Assembly: GCF_019236175.1 (NCBI RefSeq)
Contig: NZ_JAFAJM010000019.1
Coordinates: 62,001-126,000 of the forward strand
Origin: Chryseobacterium sp.
GTDB lineage: Bacteria; Bacteroidota; Bacteroidia; Flavobacteriales; Weeksellaceae
DNA: 64,000 nt
Direction of reading: 5' to 3'
The notes beneath the pieces were generated by a model. It was not told where the DNA came from. It was given only the letters and a program-made list of their open reading frames with translations, and searched no databases. The position numbers and the translations under genes are program-made. Of this stretch, positions 26,869 through 34,043 are shown in pieces (position 1 is the first letter of the stretch; every line of letters begins with the position of its first letter).

Positions 26869-27375
26869 ATGAGAAAATATCTAGTAATTGTCGACAGACA
26901 TAAAGCGTCGACCGGGATAAGATTTATCAATTATTTTTTAGACAGACTTTTTATACAAATTATTTTTTACGCGATCTTCTTCATATTCGGAATAATATAT
27001 ACGCTTGTTTCCGGAAAAGTAATCAATGCGGAAGAGTTTGACAATAGTATTACAGCTTCCGTTATTTCTATTGGGGTTTATCTTATGGTAGCTTTTTTAT
27101 ATTTCTTTATTATGGAGCTCTATTTAGGAAAAACAATTGCCAAATACATTACCGGAACGGAAGTCATCAGTATAGATGGTAATAAACCTACGGCACAACA
27201 AATCGCGAACCGTACTTTTTCCCGTGCAGTCCCTTTTGATTCCCTTTCTTTTTTGGGAAATAACGGATGGCATGACAACTGGAGTGATACACGGGTAATT
27301 AATTACAAAAAATATTATGCTGATAGACAGGCTAAAAGCGAAATTGATGAATTAGGAAACAAAGAAATTGCCTAA
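26869..27375 (+). CDS. RDD-family integral membrane protein
   Basis: 168 residues. A short hydrophilic start (MRKYLVIVDRHKASTGIRF) precedes three hydrophobic segments. The RDD arrangement is seen in FINYFLDRLFIQIIFYAIFF, YFFIMELYLGKTIAKYITGT and ANRTFSRAVPFDSLSFLG. RDD proteins are small transporters or chaperones in other bacteria; no substrate can be given here. It follows the DUF4403 gene on the same strand, 37 nt away, and ends 58 nt before tRNA-Cys. Confidence 0.85.
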   Translation: MRKYLVIVDRHKASTGIRFINYFLDRLFIQIIFYAIFFIFGIIYTLVSGKVINAEEFDNSITASVISIGVYLMVAFLYFFIMELYLGKTIAKYITGTEVISIDGNKPTAQQIANRTFSRAVPFDSLSFLGNNGWHDNWSDTRVINYKKYYADRQAKSEIDELGNKEIA

Positions 27376-27380
27376 AAACT

Positions 27381-27411
27381 TTTGTTCATAAAGAATTTTT
27401 ACTATATTTGC
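27381..27411 (+). promoter_or_regulatory. Promoter of tRNA-Cys
   Basis: TTTG at 27381-27384 and TATATTTG at 27403-27410 with an 18-nt spacer, consensus for Bacteroidota. Transcription would start about 15 nt before the tRNA. Confidence 0.8.
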
Positions 27412-27433
27412 ACACCTCAAAAATGGTAAAAAT

Positions 27434-27507
27434 GGTACTTTGGCCGAGCGGCTAGGCAGTGGTCTGCAACACCATCTACAGCGGTTCGAATCCGCTAGGT
27501 ACCTCCA
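27434..27507 (+). tRNA. tRNA-Cys (GCA anticodon), CCA encoded
   Basis: A cloverleaf with a 7-bp acceptor stem (GGTACTT / AGGTACC), D arm, anticodon GCA at 27466-27468 in loop CTGCAAC, and T-arm GCGGTTCGAATCCGC. Discriminator T is followed by CCA (27505-27507). This reads Cys codons UGU and UGC. Confidence 0.95.
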
Positions 27508-27539
27508 AAAACCTCTAAATTTTATTTAGAGGTTTTTTT
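27508..27539 (+). terminator. Terminator of tRNA-Cys
   Basis: AAACCTCTAAAT / ATTTAGAGGTTT with a short TTT loop and a following T-run. It starts right after the CCA end. Confidence 0.85.
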
Positions 27540-28057
27540 ATGTTATTTTTCCTGATATTTTTCTCAATGCTATTTCAGGGTATTTATCCGGTCATCAATA
27601 AATAGGTTAAATAATATCATGATAAAAACTATTTTCCGGACAGCAATTCATACACCTAATTAATTCCTCAAGAATCTCAGTTTCCCCGATGTCTTTTTAA
27701 AAAAATAAAAAACCTTCCAAATCAATGGAAGGAAAGTTTTATTTTTTTAGATATGAAATTTTCAAGCGCTCAAATATACTTCAATGATAAACCGGCACCT
27801 ATGACTGCAGTCATAAAAAAGTCCCCGGATTTCTCCAGGGAAACAATACAAATAAACGGTTGTAATGAAAAACTCCGGCATAAAAATAACGCCATTTATT
27901 TCACTACTTTATGAGTATAGTCATACTATTTATCATTCTCAGAAATTAGTTACCGATAAGCTGGTGTAAACTCATCAGAAAATATAATAGGCCTCAGTAT
28001 ATTATACTGAGGCCTATTATATTTTTTTATTACCTGTAGAGATTACATCAGGTTTTG
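27540..28057. other. Gene-poor region with hairpins and palindromes
   Basis: About 518 bp with no convincing gene. It holds an imperfect hairpin AACCTTCC...GGAAGG (27711-27732), the palindromes TATGACTGCAGTCATA (27800-27815) and TATGA-N6-TCATA (27910-27925), and the large perfect hairpin at 27981-28023. Confidence 0.5.
27981..28028 (+). terminator. Very long perfect hairpin with T-run
   Basis: AATATAATAGGCCTCAGTAT and its inverted copy form a perfect inverted repeat over 27981-28023, ending in TTTTTT on the plus strand. As a terminator it would end plus-strand transcription, but no gene lies upstream after the tRNA-Cys terminator. On minus it lies 30 nt after the end of the 28447 gene and may serve that gene. 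Confidence 0.55.
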
Positions 28058-28447
28058 TTAATTTTCATTATCAAGATTTTTGATACCGGCACGAAGGGAA
28101 TAAAGATCCAGCTTGCTTGCTTTTTTCTTTTTAGCAATCAGGAAAGACACCATCTTATCTTTCAGTTTATTTCTGATCAGCAAAATATTTCCCATATATT
28201 CATCTTCACTGATTAATTCATTATCATATACCATCTGATTTTTTTCATGAAGGTCTTTCAAATACTGTATACCTTTTAATTGGGGCTGTGGCATAAAATC
28301 ATCTTCTTCAATAAATCCCTCAGAAATCTCGATATTCAGCTGAACCCACGAAAAGAATTCAGAAGTCCCTATCAGTTTATTTCTATACGGTATGGCATTA
28401 ATTTCATCTAATCCGGTTAAAACTCTATAATCTAATTTATCATTCAT
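28058..28447 (-). CDS. Uncharacterised 129-residue protein
   Basis: I do not recognise this protein. It is hydrophilic with no signal peptide or membrane segment. It is acidic in the middle (EGFIEEDDFMPQPQL) and basic near the end (LIAKKKKASKLDL), with several short amphipathic helices. The composition resembles small accessory proteins near polymorphic loci, but no domain can be named. It stands alone on the minus strand. A large hairpin follows the gene and a 575-bp AT-rich gap lies upstream. Coding is supported only by a clean 129-codon frame. Confidence 0.55.
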   Translation of the reverse strand: MNDKLDYRVLTGLDEINAIPYRNKLIGTSEFFSWVQLNIEISEGFIEEDDFMPQPQLKGIQYLKDLHEKNQMVYDNELISEDEYMGNILLIRNKLKDKMVSFLIAKKKKASKLDLYSLRAGIKNLDNEN

Positions 28448-29021
28448 ATTCGTTTCTTTTTTAACAGTAGCTACTCAAAAATGATGCCTTATTTTCAAAA
28501 CAATTGTTAATTTTATAACAAAAGCACGATCAATAAAGCCAAAATAATGAGATATAGAAAAATATCTATCCAAAGATAATTGATCAGTAATCTGCCTTTT
28601 ATGAGCAGCGTCATATACCACAAAAAAAAATCCTCGGAAATACCGAGGATAAAAACTAATAACCATGAAAACTCAAATTAAACATGAGTTACATTTCTAT
28701 ATTGAAAAATCGTGCCAGAATTGAAATTTCGGAAAAAATATTTTCACAAATAATTAAAGCACAATAAATGACAATTTTAAATATTTTCGCCTATTTTTCA
28801 TAATTTAATTAAAAATCAATTTTAATTAATTAAAATTATTCCAAATAAAAAGGCGTGTAAAGAATATTATTACATATTACCTAATGCAAAAATCAACAAA
28901 ATAAATTAAAAACCAAAATAAAAATAAACTTTAAAATAATAATGAAGACAAATGAACATATAAAATATTCAAATTGGCATAATTTATTCTATTATTAAAA
29001 TAATCATTTAAATACAATATC
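28448..29021. other. Very AT-rich gap with one minus-strand terminator
   Basis: 574 bp without a convincing gene. 28622-28650 holds a hairpin with a minus-strand T-run. 28690-29000 is almost pure A/T with no visible structure and may contain promoters for the 75-residue gene. Confidence 0.4.
28622..28650 (-). terminator. Hairpin ATCCTCGG-AAATA-CCGAGGAT
   Basis: A perfect 8-bp stem followed on the minus strand by nine T residues. No gene is recognised upstream of it on the minus strand, so a small untranslated transcript from 28.7-29.0 kb is possible. Confidence 0.65.
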
Positions 29022-29249
29022 ATGGTATACAAATTTTTTAAAAAAGAAGATTTCATGAAACATAATGAAAATGAGTATCAGATTAAATTTAAAGTCAGTG
29101 AAATTGGTGAAGGAAGCAACCTTATTACTGAAAGATTAAATGAGAAAGGAGAATATGAAACCATTCAGGCTCCGATCAGAAGATTGAACAACGATATTTT
29201 TATTGTTTGGGATCGTCCGTTTGACGGTAGAATTCTTTTAGATAATTAA
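29022..29249 (+). CDS. Uncharacterised 75-residue protein
   Basis: A small hydrophilic protein that I cannot name. The start MVYKFFKKEDFMKHNENEYQ could also be M12 (29055). The rest (IKFKVSEIGEGSNLITERLN, then EKGEYETIQAPIRRLNNDIF) alternates charged and hydrophobic residues, suggesting a small beta-rich fold. Its end is followed immediately by a hairpin (29259-29277) whose T-run faces the minus strand. The gene stands alone in an AT-rich region, and the codon use looks typical of the window. Confidence 0.5.
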   Translation: MVYKFFKKEDFMKHNENEYQIKFKVSEIGEGSNLITERLNEKGEYETIQAPIRRLNNDIFIVWDRPFDGRILLDN

Positions 29250-29258
29250 AAAGAAAAA

Positions 29259-29277
29259 GCCTCCAAAAAATGGAGGC
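29259..29277 (-). terminator. Hairpin of repeat module copy 2
   Basis: GCCTCCA-AAAAA-TGGAGGC, 7-bp stem. T-run on the minus strand (A-rich 29250-29258). The 25-bp element at 29281-29305 that follows on plus is repeated at 30814-30838. Confidence 0.55.
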
Positions 29278-29280
29278 CTC

Positions 29281-29305
29281 AAAAAACACAAATGATGAAA
29301 AAAAT
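29281..29305. repeat. Duplicated 25-bp element, copy 2
   Basis: A6-CACAAATGATG-A7-T, identical in 25 positions to 30814-30838. Each copy sits just after a GCCTCC hairpin. Confidence 0.7.
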
Positions 29306-29373
29306 TTTATATTAGAAATAAAATTATTAATTGTTTAATCTATTTCTAAAGGTATACCACCCGTCATTTTTAT

Positions 29374-29393
29374 TTTATGAGTATAATCATACT
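29374..29393. repeat. Palindromic element TATGAGTATAATCATA
   Basis: TTTATGAGTATAATCATACT. It differs from 27908-27927 by one base (G to A) and shares TATGA-N6-TCATA with 27800-27815. A candidate protein-binding site; no regulator is identified. Confidence 0.5.
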
Positions 29394-29754
29394 TTGTAAA
29401 ATATTTTTAAATACTACTTTCTTGCAAACGATAATTGACAGCCGGAAATTTCTCCGTATTTCATTTCTTTTGATGATAATAATTTAAAATAGCTGTATTC
29501 TCTGGCAGGAGTTACCAATCTTTCACATGATAAAAATTGCCCCTTTGTATATTGTATTACTGAAAATGGCAATAAGTCATCTGCCCTATCCCGTTGAATA
29601 CCATCAGTGTTTTATACTCATAAATACTCAGTTCACTATAATTTTTCTCTATCAGCCCTTATAAAATAAGAAAAAAAAACCAGATATGCTATGATCGAGG
29701 TTATGTTTTTCGCACTTTTTATTTAATACTTTTACAAAATTAATTCAAGAAAAC

Positions 29755-30585
29755 GTGATAAAATTTTCTATACTTATAGCCAACTATAATAATGGAAAGT
29801 ACTTTAGGGACTGCTACAACTCAATTATCAGTCAGACTTATGAAAATTGGGAGGTTATAATTGTTGATGATGCTTCTACGGATGACTCGGTAGATATAAT
29901 ACAATCATTAATTAAAAATGATCCCCGGTTCAAACTATATTATAATACAAAGAACGGAGGTTGTGGCTTTACCAAAAGGGAATGCATGAAACATGCAGAA
30001 GGAGAAATATGTGCTTACCTCGACCCGGATGATGCAATTTATCCGGAAGCACTGGAGAAAATGATGATAGAATTTACAGAAAAAAATGATATTGTAGCTG
30101 CCTATTCTCAAATGATGCTGTGCGACGATAAACTTATTCCGGACAAGGTTTCTGCCAATACCAAGCAAATCTACAATAACCGTTATTTCTTCAACTGTCC
30201 TATCCAGTTTGCTCACTTCTTTGCTTTTAAAAAGGATATATACTTTAAGGGAATAGGAATCAATCCCAACCTGAAAAGTGCTGTTGACCAGGATTTATAT
30301 CTGAAAATTTTGGAACACGGAGACGTAAACTACATTAAAGAACCTCTATATTTATACAGGTTGCATTCCAGAGGAATTTCCCAGCACAGTTCAAAAAAGA
30401 ATGCAAAAGAATCTTTTGCCAGGGTAATTTATGAAACAATGAAAAGAAGAGGAATCACAAAAATTAACAACCAGGATGTTCCTGAGCGCTATACCGGCTC
30501 AAAGGAAATCTATGAACTACTGGACTATCAGACTAACAGGATGCATCGGCTGATCAACAAAATAAAAGTTGCTCTGGATCTATAA
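29755..30585 (+). CDS. Family 2 glycosyltransferase
   Basis: A 276-residue GT-A-fold enzyme (GT2). Motifs: FSILIANYNNGKYFRDCYNS at the start, VDDASTDDSVD (nucleotide binding), DPDDAIYPEAL (DxD-like metal site, about residue 92), and AVDQDLYLKILEHGD (catalytic region). It starts at GTG 29755. The C-terminal helices have no membrane segment, so a soluble or peripheral enzyme is likely. It stands alone with its own terminator and no polysaccharide cluster beside it. The donor and acceptor sugars are unknown. Confidence 0.88.
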   Translation: MIKFSILIANYNNGKYFRDCYNSIISQTYENWEVIIVDDASTDDSVDIIQSLIKNDPRFKLYYNTKNGGCGFTKRECMKHAEGEICAYLDPDDAIYPEALEKMMIEFTEKNDIVAAYSQMMLCDDKLIPDKVSANTKQIYNNRYFFNCPIQFAHFFAFKKDIYFKGIGINPNLKSAVDQDLYLKILEHGDVNYIKEPLYLYRLHSRGISQHSSKKNAKESFARVIYETMKRRGITKINNQDVPERYTGSKEIYELLDYQTNRMHRLINKIKVALDL

Positions 30586-30590
30586 AATAA

Positions 30591-30620
30591 AAACTCCTCA
30601 CAAATGTGAGGAGTTTTTTT
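30591..30620 (+). terminator. Terminator of the GT2 gene
   Basis: CTCCTCAC-AAAT-GTGAGGAG followed by seven T residues; the A-run before it allows bidirectional use. Confidence 0.88.
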
Positions 30621-30792
30621 ATAATCATCGGGTATAAATATGGAATAAAAAAATGTTATTCTCAGTAATGAAGCTATGTTCAGTCAAATACTGATTATAG
30701 CTTACTTTCTTATCCAAAAATACCCTATATCTCTCAAATGATTTATGAGCAGGATCATAAATGTTTATATTTTTTTAAACTCTCAATACAAA

Positions 30793-30813
30793 AGGCCTCC
30801 ATTCAGGAGGCCT
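30793..30813 (-). terminator. Hairpin of repeat module copy 3
   Basis: AGGCCTCC-ATTCA-GGAGGCCT, 8-bp stem with an A-run on the left (minus-strand T-run). The paired bases differ from copy 2 in length but keep the GCCTCC core. Confidence 0.55.
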
Positions 30814-30838
30814 AAAAAACACAAATGATGAAAAAAAT
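30814..30838. repeat. Duplicated 25-bp element, copy 3
   Basis: A6-CACAAATGATG-A7-T, the same 25 bp as 29281-29305, directly after the hairpin. Confidence 0.7.
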
Positions 30839-30928
30839 CTATTTAGAAAATTCCAAACAGAATATCTTTAAAAACAGTTTTAAAATTATAAATCTCTGTG
30901 TAAAACCGTTCTATGACTATCTATTAAG

Positions 30929-30950
30929 AAAAAATCCTCTGATGAGGATT
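30929..30950 (-). terminator. Terminator of the 31432 gene
   Basis: AATCCTC-TGAT-GAGGATT (30933-30950) with minus-strand T residues, 36 nt after the stop codon of the minus-strand gene. Confidence 0.65.
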
Positions 30951-30985
30951 TGGTAAATTTAGGTAAATATTTTGTTTTTACAAAT

Positions 30986-31432
30986 TTATTCTGCCCAAGT
31001 TATCGGAATATACACGGTAATATATCCGTCTGCATCTACCGCTGCATCAGATACGGTAACCACTACAGATCCATACCCCGTCCATGCACCCTGACCTTGC
31101 ATAGCAGAAAAAGTATATGTTCCTGCAGGAATTCCTTCATAATACTGAGGCAGAGCCTGAAAACCTCCGCCATAATACGTATCAAAAACCTCTCCTGTAG
31201 CCATATTTTCAGCAAGGAAGCTTCCTACATCATGACTGCCTGAAAGAATTTTCGTACCGTTTTGATCCAGCAGTCCATATCTAACTTTGTAAGTTTTTGT
31301 TTTCGCGTCCTGATTTGAAACTTCCGAACGAACCTGAGGCTGAGCCTTCACTACATTATCAGTGGAAGACCATGAAACAGCAGTACCTAGTAAACCTACA
31401 AAGGCTAACACTGCAAAAGTTGACTTTTTCAT
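30986..31432 (-). CDS. Uncharacterised exported protein, 148 residues
   Basis: The N-terminus MKKSTFAVLAFVGLLGTAVS is a signal peptide. The mature part is Gly/Tyr/Ser-rich and beta-strand-like (YKVRYGLLDQNGTKILSGSH, then GIPAGTYTFSAMQGQGAWTG, then DADGYITVYIPITWAE). No lipobox, no cysteine and no T9SS sorting domain are seen, so it is probably periplasmic or secreted. I do not recognise the family. It has a good minus-strand promoter (TACATTTG at 31453-31460) and a terminator downstream, so it looks like a functional single-gene unit. Confidence 0.65.
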   Translation of the reverse strand: MKKSTFAVLAFVGLLGTAVSWSSTDNVVKAQPQVRSEVSNQDAKTKTYKVRYGLLDQNGTKILSGSHDVGSFLAENMATGEVFDTYYGGGFQALPQYYEGIPAGTYTFSAMQGQGAWTGYGSVVVTVSDAAVDADGYITVYIPITWAE

Positions 31433-31752
31433 AATTGAATAATTTGGTTACTCAAATGTAATCATCTCGTATTAATTCAACGAAAACTAATAATGAACTT
31501 AAATTTACAATTCGGAACATATACAGAAGCCCCCCTGATTAAGAACATGCGGCCATAAAAATAATATTCATTTCATGAAAACATGTACTGGTATAATAAA
31601 ACCTATGTTAAACTCGATTATCATTACAAATTTTGATTATGTCTGCATTCCCGTCATTAATTTTAACATTCTTTAACTGATTTTTGGCTTCAAAATTGAA
31701 AATAAATCTAAAACTAAAGTCGTTAAGGCTTAAGCTTATTAAAATTTGAATT
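31433..31752. other. Divergent intergenic region
   Basis: 320 bp between the exported protein (minus) and the glycine-zipper lipoprotein (plus). Apart from the minus-strand promoter at 31453-31480 I see no gene or clear structure. Confidence 0.4.
31453..31480 (-). promoter_or_regulatory. Promoter of the 31432 gene
   Basis: Minus strand: TACATTTG (-7, plus 31453-31460) and TTG (-33, plus CAA at 31478-31480) with a 17-nt spacer, about 20 nt before the ATG at 31432. Confidence 0.55.
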
Positions 31753-32307
31753 ATGAAAAAGATAGTATTGGCAGGTTTTTTATCCGTTTTTTTGATAACG
31801 GCCTGCAAGAAAGATGACAGGACAGCAGAGAAGTCTCTGGATGAACAAAAACTTGAGTTTCAGGCAAGACAGCTTGAAATAGAAAAGCAGAAACTGGCTA
31901 TTGAAAAAGAAAAACTGGTGTATGAAGCTCAGAAAAAGGCAGATAGTATTTCAGAAACCAGAAAAAAGGTAGCTGCTGAAAATAATTCAAAACCACAAGT
32001 CATAAGAGAGACCAGAACGGTTTACAGAGACAGAACCACACATTCTAATTCAGGTGGAGGAAGCAACGGCGGATATGCAGATAACGGAAGCAGTGCTTCA
32101 CAGGGAACTACTCAGAAAAAAGGGATGAGTAAAGCAGCTAAAGGAACCATTATAGGAACTGTAGGAGGTGCCGCAGTGGGTGCTATCGTTGCCAAGAACA
32201 ACAGAGGTCTGGGTGCTGTAATTGGAGGTGTAGTAGGTGGAGCTACCGGATACACAATCGGCAGATCTCAGGACAGAAAAGACGGAAGAGTACAACCCCG
32301 AAGATAA
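31753..32307 (+). CDS. Glycine-zipper lipoprotein with coiled coil
   Basis: A 184-residue lipoprotein. The signal MKKIVLAGFLSVFLITAC gives lipidated Cys18. A charged coiled coil of Lys/Glu repeats (QLEIEKQKLAIEKEKLVYEA) spans about residues 30-75. A Ser/Gly linker follows, then a glycine-zipper segment (GTIIGTVGGAAVGAIVAKNN, then GAVIGGVVGGATGYTIGRSQ). Glycine-zipper segments in such proteins insert into or pack against the membrane. The role may be envelope stability; no pathway is indicated. A strong terminator follows directly. Confidence 0.8.
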   Translation: MKKIVLAGFLSVFLITACKKDDRTAEKSLDEQKLEFQARQLEIEKQKLAIEKEKLVYEAQKKADSISETRKKVAAENNSKPQVIRETRTVYRDRTTHSNSGGGSNGGYADNGSSASQGTTQKKGMSKAAKGTIIGTVGGAAVGAIVAKNNRGLGAVIGGVVGGATGYTIGRSQDRKDGRVQPRR

Positions 32308-32326
32308 TATTTTTACTATAACATAT

Positions 32327-32358
32327 AAAGATTGCTTATTTTTAAGCAATCTTTTTTT
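32327..32358 (+). terminator. Terminator abutting the next start codon
   Basis: AAAGATTGCTTA / TAAGCAATCTTT (12 bp), loop TTTT, then a T-run to 32358. The ATG of the next gene is 32359, the first base after the T-run, so the hairpin is both end of one transcript and 5' region of the next. Confidence 0.85.
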
Positions 32359-34002
32359 ATGATATTAATTTTATTTTCTACGATTTTTATGATCCCGGTC
32401 CTGATTGGATTGGGAAAAATCATGGAGATTTTCTTTGGAATCCTATTTCAGGGAATTGCAGGAAAAATTTTATCAGGCATTCTGGGAATAAGCCTTGTAT
32501 GGACTCTACTTTCCTTTTTTATTCCTCTCAATTTATATGTCGAAATCCCGACTCTTGCTTTAGGGTTATTTTATTTTTTAAAAGAAAAATTATACCGGAA
32601 GTTGTATCAGTTTTCAAAAGAAGACCTATTCTTAATCGCTAGTGTTTCTTTAGTTATTGCATTAACCGGCTCTTTTTACCCTTATATACTGGATCATTTC
32701 GGATATTATGTTCCCACGGTTAAATGGATTTCAGAATACGGATTGATTAAAGGAATTTCTAATCTGGATCTCATTTTGGGGCAAATGTCTGTCTGGCATA
32801 TTTTTCAGGCAGGTTTCTCAAATTTTTCGGACCCCTTTTTAAGGTTAAACTCAATTTTACTGATTGTTTACACCTTTTATATTGTGGAGAAAAAAAACTG
32901 GATTCATCTGTGTTTTATCCCTGTTCTGTTATTATTTGCACAGTCACCCAGTCCGGACCTTCCTGTGATTGTTTTTTCATTAATTATTTTAAATGAAATC
33001 ACAACAGAAAATAAAAACCTGTCTTCTCTTTTTGCCTTTTCAGTTTTTGTTTTTGCAATAAAACCTACCATGATATGGCTTCCTATGCTAGTCTTTTTAT
33101 GTTCGGTTTTCATTTATAAATTTAATTTCAGATCATTAATTTTCGGGGGCTGTATTCTTCTTTTATTTTTCATTAAAAATATATGGACATTTGGCTATCC
33201 CGTATTTCCTGTATCTTTCATAGATTTGGGAGCAGACTGGAAGCCTAATTCTGAAGTATTAAAGATATCTTCACAAATAGCTATTCAGAAAACCTATGAT
33301 ATGCAGTATTCATATGAAGAAATTCAAAAGTTTTCTACGTATGACTATATCAAAAACTGGGTATTTTTAAAAGGTATCAAATCTAAAATCAATCTATTTT
33401 TTATTATCAGTCTGGTTATATTTTCAGTATTTACCTGGAAGAAAAAAAGAAAGCTCCTCACACTCATCTGCATATCTTTACTGATAAAGACTGTATTAGT
33501 ATTGTTTTTTTCAGCCCAATACAGATTTTTCATCGATGTATTTTTTGTTATATTTTTCATCCTGTTCAGTTATTATTTTAATCAGAAAAAATCGGTTACC
33601 GCTTTTTCTGTATTAAGCTTGGTTTTAATTGCAATCCTGTCTTTTCCACAGGTTATCCAGCAATACCTTCCGAGTTTCAGACCAGGCAGATTTATGGCAG
33701 GCTTTGAAAAGCAACAGCTCTATAAGCCCTCCGTCTACGAATATCATCGCTTTGATACTTTCCGGATAGGAAATTTAAAATTTAATGTTTCCAAAGACTA
33801 TCCCTATAACTTTGACACTCCCCTCCCCTGTATTTCTGCCAATTATATTTTCGATGATATAAAGGCCGGAATCTTTCCCCAGCTCTGTGATAAAAATAAT
33901 ATTCGAAAAGGATTTATCTGGAAAAGACTGAATCCCAGTGAGAAAAAAGAAGCCCTGGCGATTATTAATATGATCAAAAATACATATAAACAGAACAAAT
34001 AG
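32359..34002 (+). CDS. LIC_10190-like polytopic membrane protein
   Basis: A 547-residue inner-membrane protein with about 12-14 hydrophobic segments and an extracytoplasmic C-terminal part (from about residue 440). The loop ILDHFGYYVPTVKWISEYGL, then KGISNLDLILGQMSVWHIFQ, resembles the LIC_10190 family, which looks like a GT-C glycosyltransferase/flippase-type fold. The DHFGYY position could be a catalytic acidic residue, but this is inference. I start at ATG 32359; a TTG at 32332 lies inside the terminator stem. Function is unknown; surface-glycan work is plausible given the GT2 nearby. Confidence 0.72.
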   Translation: MILILFSTIFMIPVLIGLGKIMEIFFGILFQGIAGKILSGILGISLVWTLLSFFIPLNLYVEIPTLALGLFYFLKEKLYRKLYQFSKEDLFLIASVSLVIALTGSFYPYILDHFGYYVPTVKWISEYGLIKGISNLDLILGQMSVWHIFQAGFSNFSDPFLRLNSILLIVYTFYIVEKKNWIHLCFIPVLLLFAQSPSPDLPVIVFSLIILNEITTENKNLSSLFAFSVFVFAIKPTMIWLPMLVFLCSVFIYKFNFRSLIFGGCILLLFFIKNIWTFGYPVFPVSFIDLGADWKPNSEVLKISSQIAIQKTYDMQYSYEEIQKFSTYDYIKNWVFLKGIKSKINLFFIISLVIFSVFTWKKKRKLLTLICISLLIKTVLVLFFSAQYRFFIDVFFVIFFILFSYYFNQKKSVTAFSVLSLVLIAILSFPQVIQQYLPSFRPGRFMAGFEKQQLYKPSVYEYHRFDTFRIGNLKFNVSKDYPYNFDTPLPCISANYIFDDIKAGIFPQLCDKNNIRKGFIWKRLNPSEKKEALAIINMIKNTYKQNK

Positions 34003-34043
34003 TGAAACTTTATTATCTGGAGAAAAAAAGGTAATTTTGTATC

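Larger units (their letters stand above)
29250..29754. other. Gene-free region with repeat module and palindrome
   Basis: 505 bp without a gene. It holds hairpin-plus-A/T module copy 2 (29259-29305), palindrome TATGA-N6-TCATA (29376-29391), and a related half TTTATACTCATAAA (29611-29624) in the opposite orientation. The remainder shows no structure that I can support. Confidence 0.4.
30621..30985. other. Gene-free region with two minus-strand hairpins
   Basis: 365 bp. It contains repeat module copy 3 (30793-30838) and the likely terminator of the 31432 gene (30929-30950). Between them are about 90 bp that could form a small minus-strand RNA. Confidence 0.4.

Noticed and set aside
27753..27914. 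53-codon plus-strand frame (MKFSSAQIYFNDKPAPMTAV ...)
   Set aside because: It runs through palindromes and hairpins, has no recognisable promoter of its own and no family likeness; probably chance.
28475..28666. 63-residue minus-strand frame
   Set aside because: It reads straight through the terminator hairpin at 28622-28650 and has low-complexity hydrophobic content; not a gene.
30825..30956. 43-codon frame starting ATGATGAAAAAAATC on plus
   Set aside because: It begins in the duplicated 25-bp element and crosses the terminator at 30929-30950; the other copy of the element closes after a few codons. Treated as repeat, not gene.
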